This document shows positions 46,527 through 58,100 of a stretch of DNA of 64,000 bases, piece after piece. Within the stretch, counting starts at the first letter, position 1. Every line of letters begins with the position of its first letter. Location: the NCBI GenBank assembly GCA_025266875.1, contig JALLLT010000026.1, positions 124,001-188,000 of the forward strand, in the 5' to 3' direction. This stretch comes from Fennellomyces sp. T-0311. Lineage: Eukaryota > Mucoromycota > Mucoromycetes > Mucorales > Lichtheimiaceae. A program made the translations under genes and the position numbers. The notes under the pieces were generated by a model, which searched no databases, was not told the DNA's origin, and saw nothing but the letters and a program-made list of their open reading frames with translations.

Positions 46527-49500
46527 ATGAATCCTGGATCGGCCTCATCATCCCCAGCGGCTAACATTGATGCAAATGTGTCCAAGGAAAGACTCGACGC
46601 CGTAATCCAAGTATGCCTTTTGTACATTTTTTATATTGACCGTGTTCATTGACGCTTGTCCCATAACAGAAGGCGAAACAACTGGAAGCGGCTGGAGAGA
46701 AAGAAGATGGAAAGAACGAATATTCACAATTAATGGCCGTCGTCCGCTTGTTGCAACAGCAACAACAGCAGCAACAGACGCTTATGCTTCAACAACAGCT
46801 GCTACAAGGAGCCAGTCCTGAACAACAACTCCAACTGCAGCTCTTGCAACAGCATTTACTTCAACAGCAGCAGCAGCAGCAGCAGGGTGGCCCAGGTAAG
46901 CTTTTGTGCTGGAGCATTTGTCAGTATCGCCTAACGTATCCATCAGCATCCAACAACAACAATACCAACGTACTCAATCAACTTCAATATCAAATGCTTG
47001 CGTTCCAGTTCCTGCAAAAGAGTCTGGGTGCCCCAGCAAACGATGAACCTGCACCGCCTGTAGAAGAGCAACGGAAAGCATTGGCAGAGAAACTGGTGGA
47101 AGCCATTTATCGACAAGAACGAGACCATCGCGCACTGAGCCAAGTCAAGTTTCCAGATGCACCTGTCAAAGAGCAACTCACATTTATGGACCTATTATCG
47201 GGCATCCAACGATCACACGCTCATGCATCACGACAACAGCGACTCCTCGTTCCCGACGACACTCCTTCTCCAAACATGCCATTTGTAGCCAAAAGGCCCA
47301 ACGGACTTTCACCTCTCACAGTACTCCAAAAGCGCGAAGACCGAATCCGACGCCGAGCGCAACAACGACAGCATGAACTAGAAAACAAACTGATCAACGG
47401 CACGGAATTGGGAAGATTAATCGACGAGAATTATCAAGAAACCGTGAGGAGCGCCACGCCCAGTCAGATGAACGACATTATCAAACTCAAGTCGCTGCGA
47501 CTTCGCGACAAGCAGATCAAGGTGCGTGAGGAAGTTTTGCATGGCCAGGAAGAAGTAGCCAAATTGTCTGCGACGGTGGATCGAGCTGCGTATCGAAAGT
47601 TGATGAAGCAATCCATGCGCGAGGCTAAGATGACGGAAAAGTTGGAGAAGCAGCAACGATTGGATAAGGAGAAGCGCGAGAAGCAACGGCATTTGGATTA
47701 CCTGCAATCGGTGTGTAACCAGGGCCGTGATTTGATTGCATGGCACAAGACGTATCAAGCTAAAATGGGCAAATTGGGCAAGGCCGTGCTGCAGTTCCAT
47801 GCGCATATTGAACGAGAAGAGCAGCGACGGGCTGATCGGTTGTCCAAGGAGCGTATTCGCGCATTGAGAAACGATGACGAAGAGGCGTATATGAAGTTGA
47901 TTGACGAGGCCAAGGATACCCGTTTGACGCTGCTGCTCAAGCAGACAGGCACTTATTTGGAATCGCTGACACGCGCTGTGGTGGATCAACAGAACGATCC
48001 GGTGCATCGAATAGACAAGGCTGATGATTTACTGGATGGCGAACAGCCAGATGAAGAGACGATGCTCACGGTAAGTTGTGCGAGCATCAGCACGATACTG
48101 TGCTGCTAATCACTGGATCTGATAGGACTCTGCCGGAAATAAAATCGACTATTTTCGTATGGCACATCGCATCCAAGAGTCCGTGTCACAGCCCAGCATA
48201 TTAAGTGGTGGGAAATTGAAAGAATATCAGGTAAAATGCCAACGACATGTTAGCAGGGCCGATGCTAACGTGGGAAACAGGTCAAGGGCTTGCAGTGGAT
48301 GGTTTCGCTATACAACAACAAACTGAACGGCATTCTGGCTGACGAAATGGGACTTGGCAAGACGATCCAGACAATCAGCCTGGTGACATATTTGATTGAA
48401 AAGAAAAATCAAAACGGACCGTTCTTAATCATTGTGCCATTGTCGTAAGTTCTTGTGGCGGTTTCTATTCAAATATAACCGGGTGTAACTAACGTAAACG
48501 ATAGCACGATCACCAACTGGGAGCTTGAGTTTGAGAAGTGGGCGCCGTCGGTGACAAAGATTGTATATAAAGGACCACCGGACGTGCGCAAGGGCATCCA
48601 GCGAAGTCAGATCAAGCACCGCGACTTTCAGGTGCTGCTGACGACATTCGATTACATCATCAAAGACAGGCCGGCATTATCAAAGATCAAATGGACGTAC
48701 ATGATTATCGACGAAGGCCACCGCATGAAAAACACACAGTCCAAGCTGACGTCCGTGCTTCGGCAGTACTATGATGCAAGGTACCGCCTCATTTTGACGG
48801 GCACTCCGCTGCAGGTAAATAAGAGCCAATCTACTCCTTGCGACGGACAGAGGCTGTAACATTCCCCTTGGACGCCTATTAAACTCATGCATCTGGTAAT
48901 AGAACAATCTGCCGGAGCTATGGGCGCTGCTGAACTTTATTCTGCCCCGCATTTTCAACAGCGTCAAGAGCTTTGAGGAATGGTTCAACACGCCGTTCTC
49001 CAACCAGGGCGTGCAGGACAAGGTGGAGCTGAACGAGGAAGAGCAGCTGCTGATCATCAAGCGTCTGCATAAGGTAAGGGGAATATTAATTGCGATGCGT
49101 GGAAAGTTAATATCCGTGTGAAAAGGTGCTAAGGCCCTTCCTTCTGCGGCGCCTGAAAAAGGACGTGGAATCGGAATTGCCCGATAAAGTAGAACGGGTA
49201 ATTAAATGCAAGCTGTCAGCGTTGCAGTCGCGTCTCTACTGGCAGATGAAGAAGCACGGCATGTTGTTTGCTGGTGATTCCGGTGGCAGCGGGTAAGCTG
49301 GATTGCATTATGCACCTTAAAGTTATATTGACACGACACATGCAAATTCCGTAGACGGACCAGCATTAAAGGTTTAAACAACACCATCATGCAGCTACGT
49401 AAGATATGCAACCACCCGTTTGTTTTCGAAGAGGTCGAGCGAGTGGTCAACCCGTACAAGATGAGCAACGACCTGCTGTACCGAACGTCTGGAAAGTTTG

Positions 49501-50525
49501 AGCTGCTCGACCGCATCCTCCCTAAGCTGCGATTAACCGGCCATCGCGTGCTGATCTTCTTCCAAATGACGCAGATCATGGATATCATGGAAGATTTCTG
49601 CATCTACCGCGGCTACCGCCACCTCCGGCTAGATGGATCCACCAAATCCGATGATCGATCGCGCCTGCTCCAGGTCTTCAACGCCCCCGACTCGCCGTAC
49701 TTTGTGTTCTTGCTAAGTACGCGCGCAGGTGGCCTAGGTTTGAACCTGCAGACGGCCGATACTGTGATTATCTTCGACTCTGATTGGTATGTTAACCCTT
49801 GCCATAGGGTCCTAGGGATGAACAACACAAAACAGCCAAGCTAAACTTGTTTATATTTATTTAGGAACCCTCATCAGGATCTGCAGGCGCAGGATCGTGC
49901 TCATCGTATTGGCCAGACAAAGGAGGTCAGGATTTTCAGGCTAATCACCGAGAACTCGATCGAAGAGAACATTCTCGCCAGGGCACAGTACAAGCTAGAT
50001 ATCGATGGCAAAGTCATCCAGGCCGGCAAGTTCGATCACCGAAGCACTGAGGAGGATCGGGAGGCGTTCTTGCGCTCCCTGCTGGAGGACAAGAGCGACG
50101 AACGCGATGACAACGAAGAGAACGAAGATCTAGACGACGAGGAACTCAACCTTATGCTCAAGCGGTCAGATCAGGAATATGCAACGTTCACCAAGATTGA
50201 TTTAGAACGACAACGTGCAACCGCAGAAGAATGGCGGCAGCGTTATGGCGATAACCATCCTCCAGGAGCCAAGCCAGAACGCTTGATGCAGGACTGGGAA
50301 TTGCCGGACATCTATCGTTATGACAATAGCGGCGCATATCAAGCCGAGGACGATGTGGAGTTGTTGGGTCGTGGTTTGCGCACACGCGAGCAAGTGCAGT
50401 ATGACGACGGGATGACTGAAGGGCAATGGCTGCGAAGGTTGGAGAAGGAGGCATCTTCTTCTCCGGGAAAACGGGGTCTGTCTCCAGATACAGCGGACAG
50501 GAAGGCCAAAAAGCTCCGCATATAA
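46527..50525 (+). CDS. SWI/SNF-family chromatin remodelling ATPase (Snf2/Sth1/Brahma type)
   Basis: Ten exons (46527-46610, 46670-46895, 46947-48070, 48126-48230, 48281-48444, 48505-48814, 48903-49073, 49126-49292, 49355-49786, 49865-50525) encode 1147 residues. After two polyglutamine tracts come a QLQ-like segment, an HSA helix ([20 protein letters not shown] and the K/R-rich helices after it) and the two helicase lobes. Motifs include [37 protein letters not shown] and [12 protein letters not shown] SnAC-like segment follows ([20 protein letters not shown]). The protein is the DNA-translocating motor of a SWI/SNF or RSC complex. The usual C-terminal bromodomain is missing: the protein ends about 100 residues after the SnAC region, and the next gene starts 207 bases on. 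Confidence 0.93.
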
Positions 50526-50732
50526 GTAGTGCGTGAGTGAGTGAGTGTACGTGTGTGTAATACTGAAAGGCATGTAAGCTCTTAGGAGAGGTAGACGGCA
50601 TTCCGCGGCATTTGTCAAGGGTGCACATACCATATATCGTGTCCTCTTTCCCCTTTTTCCACACTTCTTATTTCTTTCTTCCCTTTTTTCCCTTTATTAA
50701 ACAGCACCTTTTTTTTTTTACTTTTTTTTAAT

Positions 50733-51260
50733 ATGGCCTATAATATCCACTCGGATCATGATAGTCCAGTCGACGCAGACCCTACAGCATGGCCCAGCAG
50801 CTACTACGGGCGAACGAAGCGAATCGATCTGGCCAAAGTATACAGTGACACTCTACTCAGAGTAAATCAGGCGCAAGAGCAAAAGAAACAAAGAAAACAG
50901 CAGAAGGCTCGACGGCAAGTCAGTTTTACGACCGCGCCACCGGTGATCCACGAATACGAGCAAGAAGACATGGACGACTTTTGTCGCAACCGACGGCGCT
51001 ATGATGATGCCGGACAGCTCAGGATCCAAACGTTAGATCTTCGACCCATACCAAACACCTTGTACAACCATCCCCCTCAACCATTATCAGCATCAGTATC
51101 ACCCACTTCATCATCGCAGGTCGATTATGATGATCACAGCAGTGTTGACGACGATATACTTTTATTCAAGACAAACAGCCGTTCCCGTTCATCACTTGCT
51201 GCACTTTTCAGTTTGAAGTTCTACTCGCATTACAGAAAGAAACAACAGTGCTGCAAATAA
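50733..51260 (+). CDS. Small uncharacterised protein with RVxF-type PP1 docking motif
   Basis: An intron-free frame encodes 175 residues. Residues 45-60 are very basic and glutamine-rich. They lead into RQVSF (61-65), which fits the [RK]-x-V-x-F docking motif for protein phosphatase 1, and then TTAPPVIHEYEQEDMDDF. The remainder is low-complexity and serine-rich, and the C-terminus is basic (FYSHYRKKQQCCK). The context (charged residues before, acidic residues after the motif) fits a PP1 regulator, but short motifs occur by chance and no domain supports it. The gene follows the SWI/SNF gene after 207 bases and has a T-rich leader. Confidence 0.6.
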   Translation: MAYNIHSDHDSPVDADPTAWPSSYYGRTKRIDLAKVYSDTLLRVNQAQEQKKQRKQQKARRQVSFTTAPPVIHEYEQEDMDDFCRNRRRYDDAGQLRIQTLDLRPIPNTLYNHPPQPLSASVSPTSSSQVDYDDHSSVDDDILLFKTNSRSRSSLAALFSLKFYSHYRKKQQCCK

Positions 51261-51417
51261 AAAAAAATTACAAGCCGTGTTCTGCATAAGGCAATTACTG
51301 CGCCAAAATAGGCAGGATGTTGGGATGCAGCTTCTCCTCGATATATAAAAAAAAGAAAACAGGTTTTTCTTCGTTTTTTTTTTCTTTTCTCAATACATCT
51401 CTTTGTTTCTTGCGCAA

Positions 51418-52914
51418 ATGGCTACATCGCCACGGCTGCTGGCCCGTTTCTCGAATCTATTTGCTCGTAAAGACGAAACCAACAGTACCAGCAGCGACGA
51501 TGACGACGAGGAAATGCGGGATTCGATGTTCTCCTCGCTATCCTCGGTCCGTGTCAATCACAACACGCCACCACCTATCCGAACAGTGCAAGTCGATCAA
51601 ACTTTCGATGACAAGAACAAGCAGGCAGTGGACGAGGCGTTTGACCAACTTATGAAAGAATATGCCCTGTCATCCACCATTCGGCCTTCGTTAACACAAC
51701 TAACCACGGCACAAAAGTCCATGATGTTGATGCAATCATCGAAAAAACTCAAAAAAAGCAACACCAGCAACAGCAATCCCTTGGCAACGACAAAATCGTC
51801 CAACATTTTATCGTTCAAACCGAAACCTTATTCACGCAAGAGCGTGCGTGACGTATTTGCGGACGACCCGGAATACTTTTGCCGAGCTCTACGCAATGGT
51901 GCCAGTGAGAATGACCTCGTGCATCTTCGGATCCATCTACGGAGCAGCGTGGTCAGCTGGACCAACGAATTCTTAGCCAAAGGTGGCTATGAGGCATTGA
52001 CCCAAGCCTTGGAACAATGCAAGCAGGATATAAAGAAGCAAAACAACAAGCAGATTGAACTCTTATGCAGGTGCTTCAAGACTATCATGATCCACGAAAC
52101 CACGGGTATTGAAAAGGTACTCACGCAGCCAAAAGCATTAGAGCATGTGCGTGACATCTTGTTTGGTCCCGCGGATGCCAAACTGAAGGCGCTCTATCAA
52201 CTTGATGTGCAGACCCGCCAGCAGCTTCTTGGTGTATTATGCACGTTGCCAAGTATCCAGGTGACGACGCAGGATGGTGTATATATCCATGGCTACGATC
52301 TCTTGCGCCAGTTGCTACGTGACAAACCCGAAGATGTTGTCGAAGAATCGAAAAAGAACTCTTTTCACATGTCACTCAAGGCTGATAATGAAACTATGAT
52401 GCTCAAGATTTCAAACAACGAGACGAATCGCCCACGATACACTGCATGGATGCGTGAAATACAATTGACAGTTGACCGCCACATTGAGCCGATGACGTAC
52501 CTCGCACAGATCCTGGAATATAATTTTGAAAGTGCATACCGTCAACTCAAAGCAAATCGGCAGCAACAAGAGCGTAACGATGGGTTGCCACCTCAGGATC
52601 AAGAGCAACCTGTGGTGATGGTGGATGAAGGTGTTGTGGACTATTTGATCACGAATCTGCGACTCATCTGCACGCTTGTGACTACGCCGGGAACAGCATT
52701 CAGTGGCACGTATGACAAGTACGAGGAAGAGAAAATGCGTATGGAGATCATGTTATCTGGCTTCAAAAAAATTACACACGCCCTGTCGGCGTGCCCCCAT
52801 CCGACGCTATATGCGTCCTACATCCGATACCTCCAGCCCCTCCTGCAGCCGTGGGCTGACCTTTTTGATATTGAAATGGATGACAACGATGATAACTGGG
52901 AAGATTGTATTTAA
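51418..52914 (+). CDS. Diaphanous-type GBD/FH3 protein without FH2 domain
   Basis: An intron-free frame of 498 residues starts at ATG 51418, the first ATG before the conserved part; an in-frame start five codons earlier is not ATG. The N-terminus is serine-rich and acidic. From about residue 60 to the end the sequence fits the Rho GTPase-binding and armadillo-like FH3 region of formins: DEAFDQLMKEYALSSTIR, FCRALRNGASENDLVHLRIHLRSS, EALTQALEQCKQD, CRCFKTIMIHETTGIEKVL and RQQLLGVLCTLPSI. No FH1 proline tract or FH2 actin-nucleating domain follows; the protein ends in an acidic tail, and the spacer to the next gene is 56 bases. It could act as a Rho effector or formin regulator rather than as a nucleator. 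Confidence 0.75.
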   Translation: MATSPRLLARFSNLFARKDETNSTSSDDDDEEMRDSMFSSLSSVRVNHNTPPPIRTVQVDQTFDDKNKQAVDEAFDQLMKEYALSSTIRPSLTQLTTAQKSMMLMQSSKKLKKSNTSNSNPLATTKSSNILSFKPKPYSRKSVRDVFADDPEYFCRALRNGASENDLVHLRIHLRSSVVSWTNEFLAKGGYEALTQALEQCKQDIKKQNNKQIELLCRCFKTIMIHETTGIEKVLTQPKALEHVRDILFGPADAKLKALYQLDVQTRQQLLGVLCTLPSIQVTTQDGVYIHGYDLLRQLLRDKPEDVVEESKKNSFHMSLKADNETMMLKISNNETNRPRYTAWMREIQLTVDRHIEPMTYLAQILEYNFESAYRQLKANRQQQERNDGLPPQDQEQPVVMVDEGVVDYLITNLRLICTLVTTPGTAFSGTYDKYEEEKMRMEIMLSGFKKITHALSACPHPTLYASYIRYLQPLLQPWADLFDIEMDDNDDNWEDCI

Positions 52915-52970
52915 ATGGAATAAAACAGAATATGTATATGTATTTACATCGGCACAGCTTGAGTAGGCTT

Positions 52971-53862
52971 TTACATGGCATTGTAACCACCGTCAACAAA
53001 GAGGTCAGAGCCTGTCACGAAGCTGCTGGCATCGCTTGCCAGGAACACAACAGCTCCTTTGATTTCCTTGGGAACACCCATTCGCTTCATTGGGTTCAGT
53101 GCATTCCAGGCATCGGCTAAATCAGGTCGCTTCACCAAAAATTGTTCGAGCATATCCGTACGCATATAACCGGGGCACACCGAGTTGACACGAACACCGC
53201 GTGTTCCCCACTCATACGCTAAACACTTGCCCATCATAGAAACAGAGGCCTTTGTGCAGTTATACTGTAAACACACTCCTTTTTAGAACCATTTTCTTTC
53301 CTTTTTATCCATTTTTTAACACTTACAGCGCATTGGTATTGAGGCTGGTTGGCTAAGTGGGCAGACACAGATGACATGAGGATGATACTGCCGCTGCCTT
53401 GCTCCAACATATACTTGCTGACGGCCTGGACGCCATAGAACACACCATGAACGTTAACATCAAACAAGTGCTTCCAGTCCTCGTGGGCAAATGTCTCGGC
53501 ATTTCCGTTTTGCGAAATACCTGCGTTCGCAACGAACACATCGATACGGCCAAAGTCCTTGTGGATCTGGTCAATAGCGGTTTGGACCTCGGTCGCGTCA
53601 CTGATGTTGGCCTTGTATGCTTTGCAGGTCACGCCGAATTCTTCTGCAATCTTTGCTGCCGTATCATGCGTGCTATCACTCGACACATACATCAAGGCAA
53701 CGTCAGCACCACTTTGTGCGAGACCTTTGCAGATTTCTAATCCAAGACCACTGTATGCATTTGTTTAAGAAAAAAACCGCGTCGAAATAATAAATGGATA
53801 GGTTACCGTGCCCCACCAGTGACAATGGCCTTCTTGCCCTTGAGTGAGAATTCAGGAAGCAT
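52971..53862 (-). CDS. Short-chain dehydrogenase/reductase (sorbose reductase or mannitol dehydrogenase type)
   Basis: Exons 53862-53807, 53750-53327 and 53264-52971 encode 257 residues, the normal length of a classical SDR. The Rossmann motif TGGARGLG is completed across the first intron. VANAG, the catalytic serine in LMSSVSAH, YNCTK (Y-x3-K) and PGYMRTDM are all present. LMYVSSDSTHDTAAKIAEEF after the second strand resembles NADP-dependent fungal sorbose reductases (Sou1-like) and mannitol 2-dehydrogenases. The second intron ends exactly before the catalytic tyrosine codon. It should reduce a ketose or related carbonyl in the cytosol; the substrate is inferred only. Confidence 0.9.
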
Positions 53863-55169
53863 GGTATATATGAAAAAAAAAGTTGAAAGGGAAACGTTGC
53901 AAACAATTTCAAGAAAAGCTTTATGCCTTTATAACTGACCATCTTGGAAATAAAAAATCGCGATTGGATGATGGAGCCTGAAAATATCCCCGTAGCGACT
54001 ATTGCTCCGGAGATTTTGCTTCCCGATTTATGTATGATGTCCTTTAAGGTTGTTCCTCGGGGCATCTTTGGTAAATAAATCCATGTTTATACATACATAT
54101 TGATGTTCATGGAAATGGCTGCTATAAATATTATACAGAATAAGATCAAATAACCGTTGGATTAGTAAGAAGACAGGACTTCCATCGGTTCCCTTCCCCA
54201 CGCTAGTTCTTGTCGTGAACCGGAATTCAGCAATCCTTCTCCACTCGCTTCAAATTTTGCTTGTTTTTTAGTGTTTACGGGGCACGAGATATCGTTCCAT
54301 CATAAGCTTAGCTATACCCGTAACAAACATCATCTTGCATGATCCATAAAGTGCTTGTGAAATTATCATCAAGGCACTTATTTTGCGATAGATCCCATCG
54401 TTGTACAATCTATTTACGATTGCAACCAAGGTGGTAGGTTATACAAATGCAAGATCTTTCAGACTATAAAATAAATATAGTTTTCCGAATGTGACATAAA
54501 AGTTTGGCTTCATGCCTTTGAATATAGCAATACTGGTTGCTGGAATTTCTCCAAGTGGTACATGGCCAAGGGAGCGAGTGTTACAACAATAAGAAATCCC
54601 GGATATGGTAAACTACTGCAGTTCTGTGGTATTACAAGTATATGGACATTTATCAAAATGAATACGAGAGTTGTGAATGTGCATTCAGAAATGGGTAATG
54701 TTAGATCCTGTGTGTCTAGACTATGATGGACTTCGACCATGCGTATTTTAAGATGCTTCTGTTTGTAATGCATACGTAGATCATTATGCGTACCAATGAA
54801 AAAGCCAGTTTCAAAGTCACTGAAAATTGTGAATGTCAGGCCAAAGTTTCCACCGTTGTCGCTGATGACAAAGATAAAGTTTGCACCGTGGTAAGAGCTA
54901 GCGAACAAAGCATCGGTAAGGTAAAGATTAAGCTTATGATACTTGGAAACTCTAGGAGAGAAAATATTTTTAAAAGCGATATAGATTTTAGGTGTGGCGC
55001 CGTGCATAGCTATGGAAACTAGTGTTTAAAGCGTTTTTATCCTAAAAAAATATTCCCTCTATGTGTCCCCGAGATTCATGCGAAAAAAATGCACGACACG
55101 CGTCAGAAACCTTTTTATCACGTAAGCAACGAATTGATTATACATAATCCAAAAATCATACGTTCTATA
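53863..55169. other. Intergenic region between SDR gene and Fanzor-like gene
   Basis: These 1307 bases hold the SDR promoter on the left and the 3' flank of the Fanzor-like gene on the right. A 165-codon minus-strand frame at 54510-55007 has no recognisable motif and may be chance or a relic. The last 150 bases before 55170 are where a guide RNA (omega RNA) of the Fanzor-like gene would be expected; no structure is claimed. Confidence 0.4.
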
Positions 55170-58100
55170 CTACTTTAATCCACCGTCACGGGGGAGACAA
55201 AAAGCACCTAGCGCTGGTGTTCCGTCAATCGCCTCCATGGAGGCAGCGAGTTGGAAGATTTGGTCGTGGGAGCGGGAGAAGGGTGGGATGGGTAAATTGT
55301 TTTGAGATACAGCTTTCGAAAGGCCACTGACAGCGATGTTGAATGATGCTGCTCCATCACGGTTGAAAGTATTCGCATGGTGGAGAGGACAGTTCGGATT
55401 CGTGCACCTGATGTCGCCGTTAGCTGCCTTGAGCTTTCCATCTACTCGGTACTTCTGCAGTTTTGTCGGTGCATGGCATTCAGGGCATGTTTTAGACGAG
55501 CGATATTCGTTGGTGACGATGACGGTATCTTGCTCGCATGACTCAAGAGCTTGTCTCAGTTTTCCATTCGCGCCTCTAGCATGCTTCTTAATGCGACTGT
55601 TGACTGCACGATATGCGCCATAGAAAGTCAGTGTTGCTATCGATTGCTGAACGCGCCAAGATGTTGCAAGCTTTCGATGCAGGATAAAGTGACAGAACTC
55701 CCTCGTCCTTGACTCTTTATTCCTCCTGTTGCCGTCGTCCTTTTCCTTGTCGCGTTCGTGTCGATTTGTATGCTTTGCTTCGAAGGTCGCAGCCTTTTTT
55801 ATTGATGATGTATATTTTTTCGCTTTTGGTGGGCGTGTTGTCTGTTGCGGCGGTTGCTGCTCAGGTGATGGTGGTGAGGTGTACCTTCGCACAACGCTCA
55901 TCACGGCGTCAAAGGTGGTGGTAACCGCGGTTGCCGCGACAACTATCCCTGGATCGATCCCAATGACACCCAGCGGTTTCTGGCGGTTGAAGCTGTCAAT
56001 GATCGTCTTTTGGATACGTTTCTATAAACACAGTGATAAGCATACATATAACGCTCCTTTGATCCAAGCGCTCTACCTGTTCTATTGTTTCTTGAGGCCG
56101 ATCTGTTTTGTTCGATTTTAATGCTTGCATCCGAAACAGCTCGGCACGCAAATCCGCCAACTCCCTTTGCTTCAATGAGATGTCCTTTTCAAATTCCCGG
56201 ACAGTTCTTCGCACCGCCCATAGCTTCGCGTAAACACCACGATCCCAATCCTTCTTCCCCTTGTTCTTTTTCCCGTTCCGAAATGTACGACCCAGGTCTG
56301 CACGCTCGATCTCGTACTTATTGCACTTCTTGTGTACCGATGTGAGCTCGGCCTGTAGCTCCTTGACCTGTTTCTCCTTCTCTTCCAGAAGTTGTTGGTT
56401 GAGATTTTGGTCGATGTTGGCCCTTTTCGACCCAGATTCCGCTGCTGAAGGGTGCGTCCTTTTCTGCCGGGCTGCCTTGATCGCCTTCTTCTTTTTTCGC
56501 TTTCGAGCCTTCCTGGCCTTTCCTTTCCCAGCCATTCCCTTACCAGCCTTGTTCTTTGCTGTGGAGAGCGTCACAACAGCCCTACCTTTCCCTTTGCGAA
56601 CAGGAAGCACTTCCTCCGCACTGGAATCAGAGGAGCTAGACTCTTCATTTTGATCGGCAGACAGGATGCTGCTTGCTTCTTTCTTTGCTTGGCTGGTATC
56701 GTTCGGGTCAGCGGTCTTGCGACCACGACCAAGCACCCGGACCTAATACTTGTTAACATAGGTCGAACGGTGCTTGAAGACAAGGTTCTTGGTTTTGAGA
56801 GCTTGTGTTATCTTCAGTAAGCGGAAAAAGGCACCGAAAACGTCATCGCTCCTCTCTGGCAGGCCCGCCTCTCGTTTGCTGGTGACTTTCCCTTGGCGTT
56901 GGTAGATGGGATCGTGTAAGTACCGGAGAATAATGTGTAAAGCACATCTGCTCCAATATGGATGTAGTGGTCTTTGTAGTTGACGTCCGGGACGATCGCC
57001 CAGATATTCTGTTGCAGGACCATCAATTTAACGACAGCGTTTGTGATATAAGCCAGAGGGACGCATTCATGCACTGACAGAACATCCGCTTCGTCGTCAT
57101 CGTCGTCTTCCGCGCTATTGTCTTGATCTGGTTCTGGGTGGTAGTATGGTCGAACTGCGTTGGCGATTTCGGCAGCAGCCTGGCACTGCTTATCTGTTAG
57201 GTTGCTCCCCTTGTAGGCTGCATCGCGAATTGCTCTGGCAGACACCTGCTTGGAGGTGGTGGACAGGACTCGTTTGATAATGGCTACCGGTGCTCGAACT
57301 TGACGGGTGGTAACTTCTTTTTCTTGGGCATCTACGGCAGACTCTTCCACTTCTTCCTCGTCGGCGTCGTTGGTCTTTGTACTAATCGGATTGTCCTTGT
57401 CCAGCTTCTTGGGAAGAGTGCGATCCTGTTTGTGCTTTTCTTTTTTCTCAGCCTCCTCTTTGCTACTAAGAGCTTTTGATGAACGAGACAGCTTGTCAAG
57501 CTTTTATAATAACTCTGTTAGTGCGAAAGGTAAGCACACAAAAATTCTGTCGATTTACCTTCGCGACCCAGTTGTTTAGCTTTTCGAATAACAGTATCAT
57601 CTCTTCCGCGAACAATCGAATTCTCAAGCTCTTTCCGGTGGTAATCTGCCTTACTCTTAGCATGTGCTATGCTAATACGCCGATCCACGGGATTGCCGGT
57701 TTCTGTCTCCTCCTTTTTTCTCTTCTCAGCTGCAATCCGTGCGAGATAACGACGGACGCGATCTGGAGCGAGCCTCAGCCGAATGAGAGCAGTTGTTAGG
57801 ACTCGGAGATCTCTGTCATGGCGCTTCCGCGACCAGAGGTTGTGTGCAGCTGTCTTGAACTCCCGAAGAGCATTGTTCATGGCACCGTTGAAGGCAAAGT
57901 CATCCTGATTGGTGACAACACCAGTATCCACGATCGCCTTGCGCGATTCATGAAAAACAAATGATTCCACCTTTTGGTTCACGCTTGAACCGACGCACCC
58001 TAAGCATAAAACAACACGTTAATTGATGGAAACGGAAAGTGTACACTGCGATGACGTACCTGACAGTATGTTCGAGAAATGTTCAAACTGATACACGCGG

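Noticed and set aside
54510..55007. 165-codon minus-strand frame
   Set aside because: No motif, hydrophobic-random composition, and coding-like fragments on both strands; not enough to call a gene.
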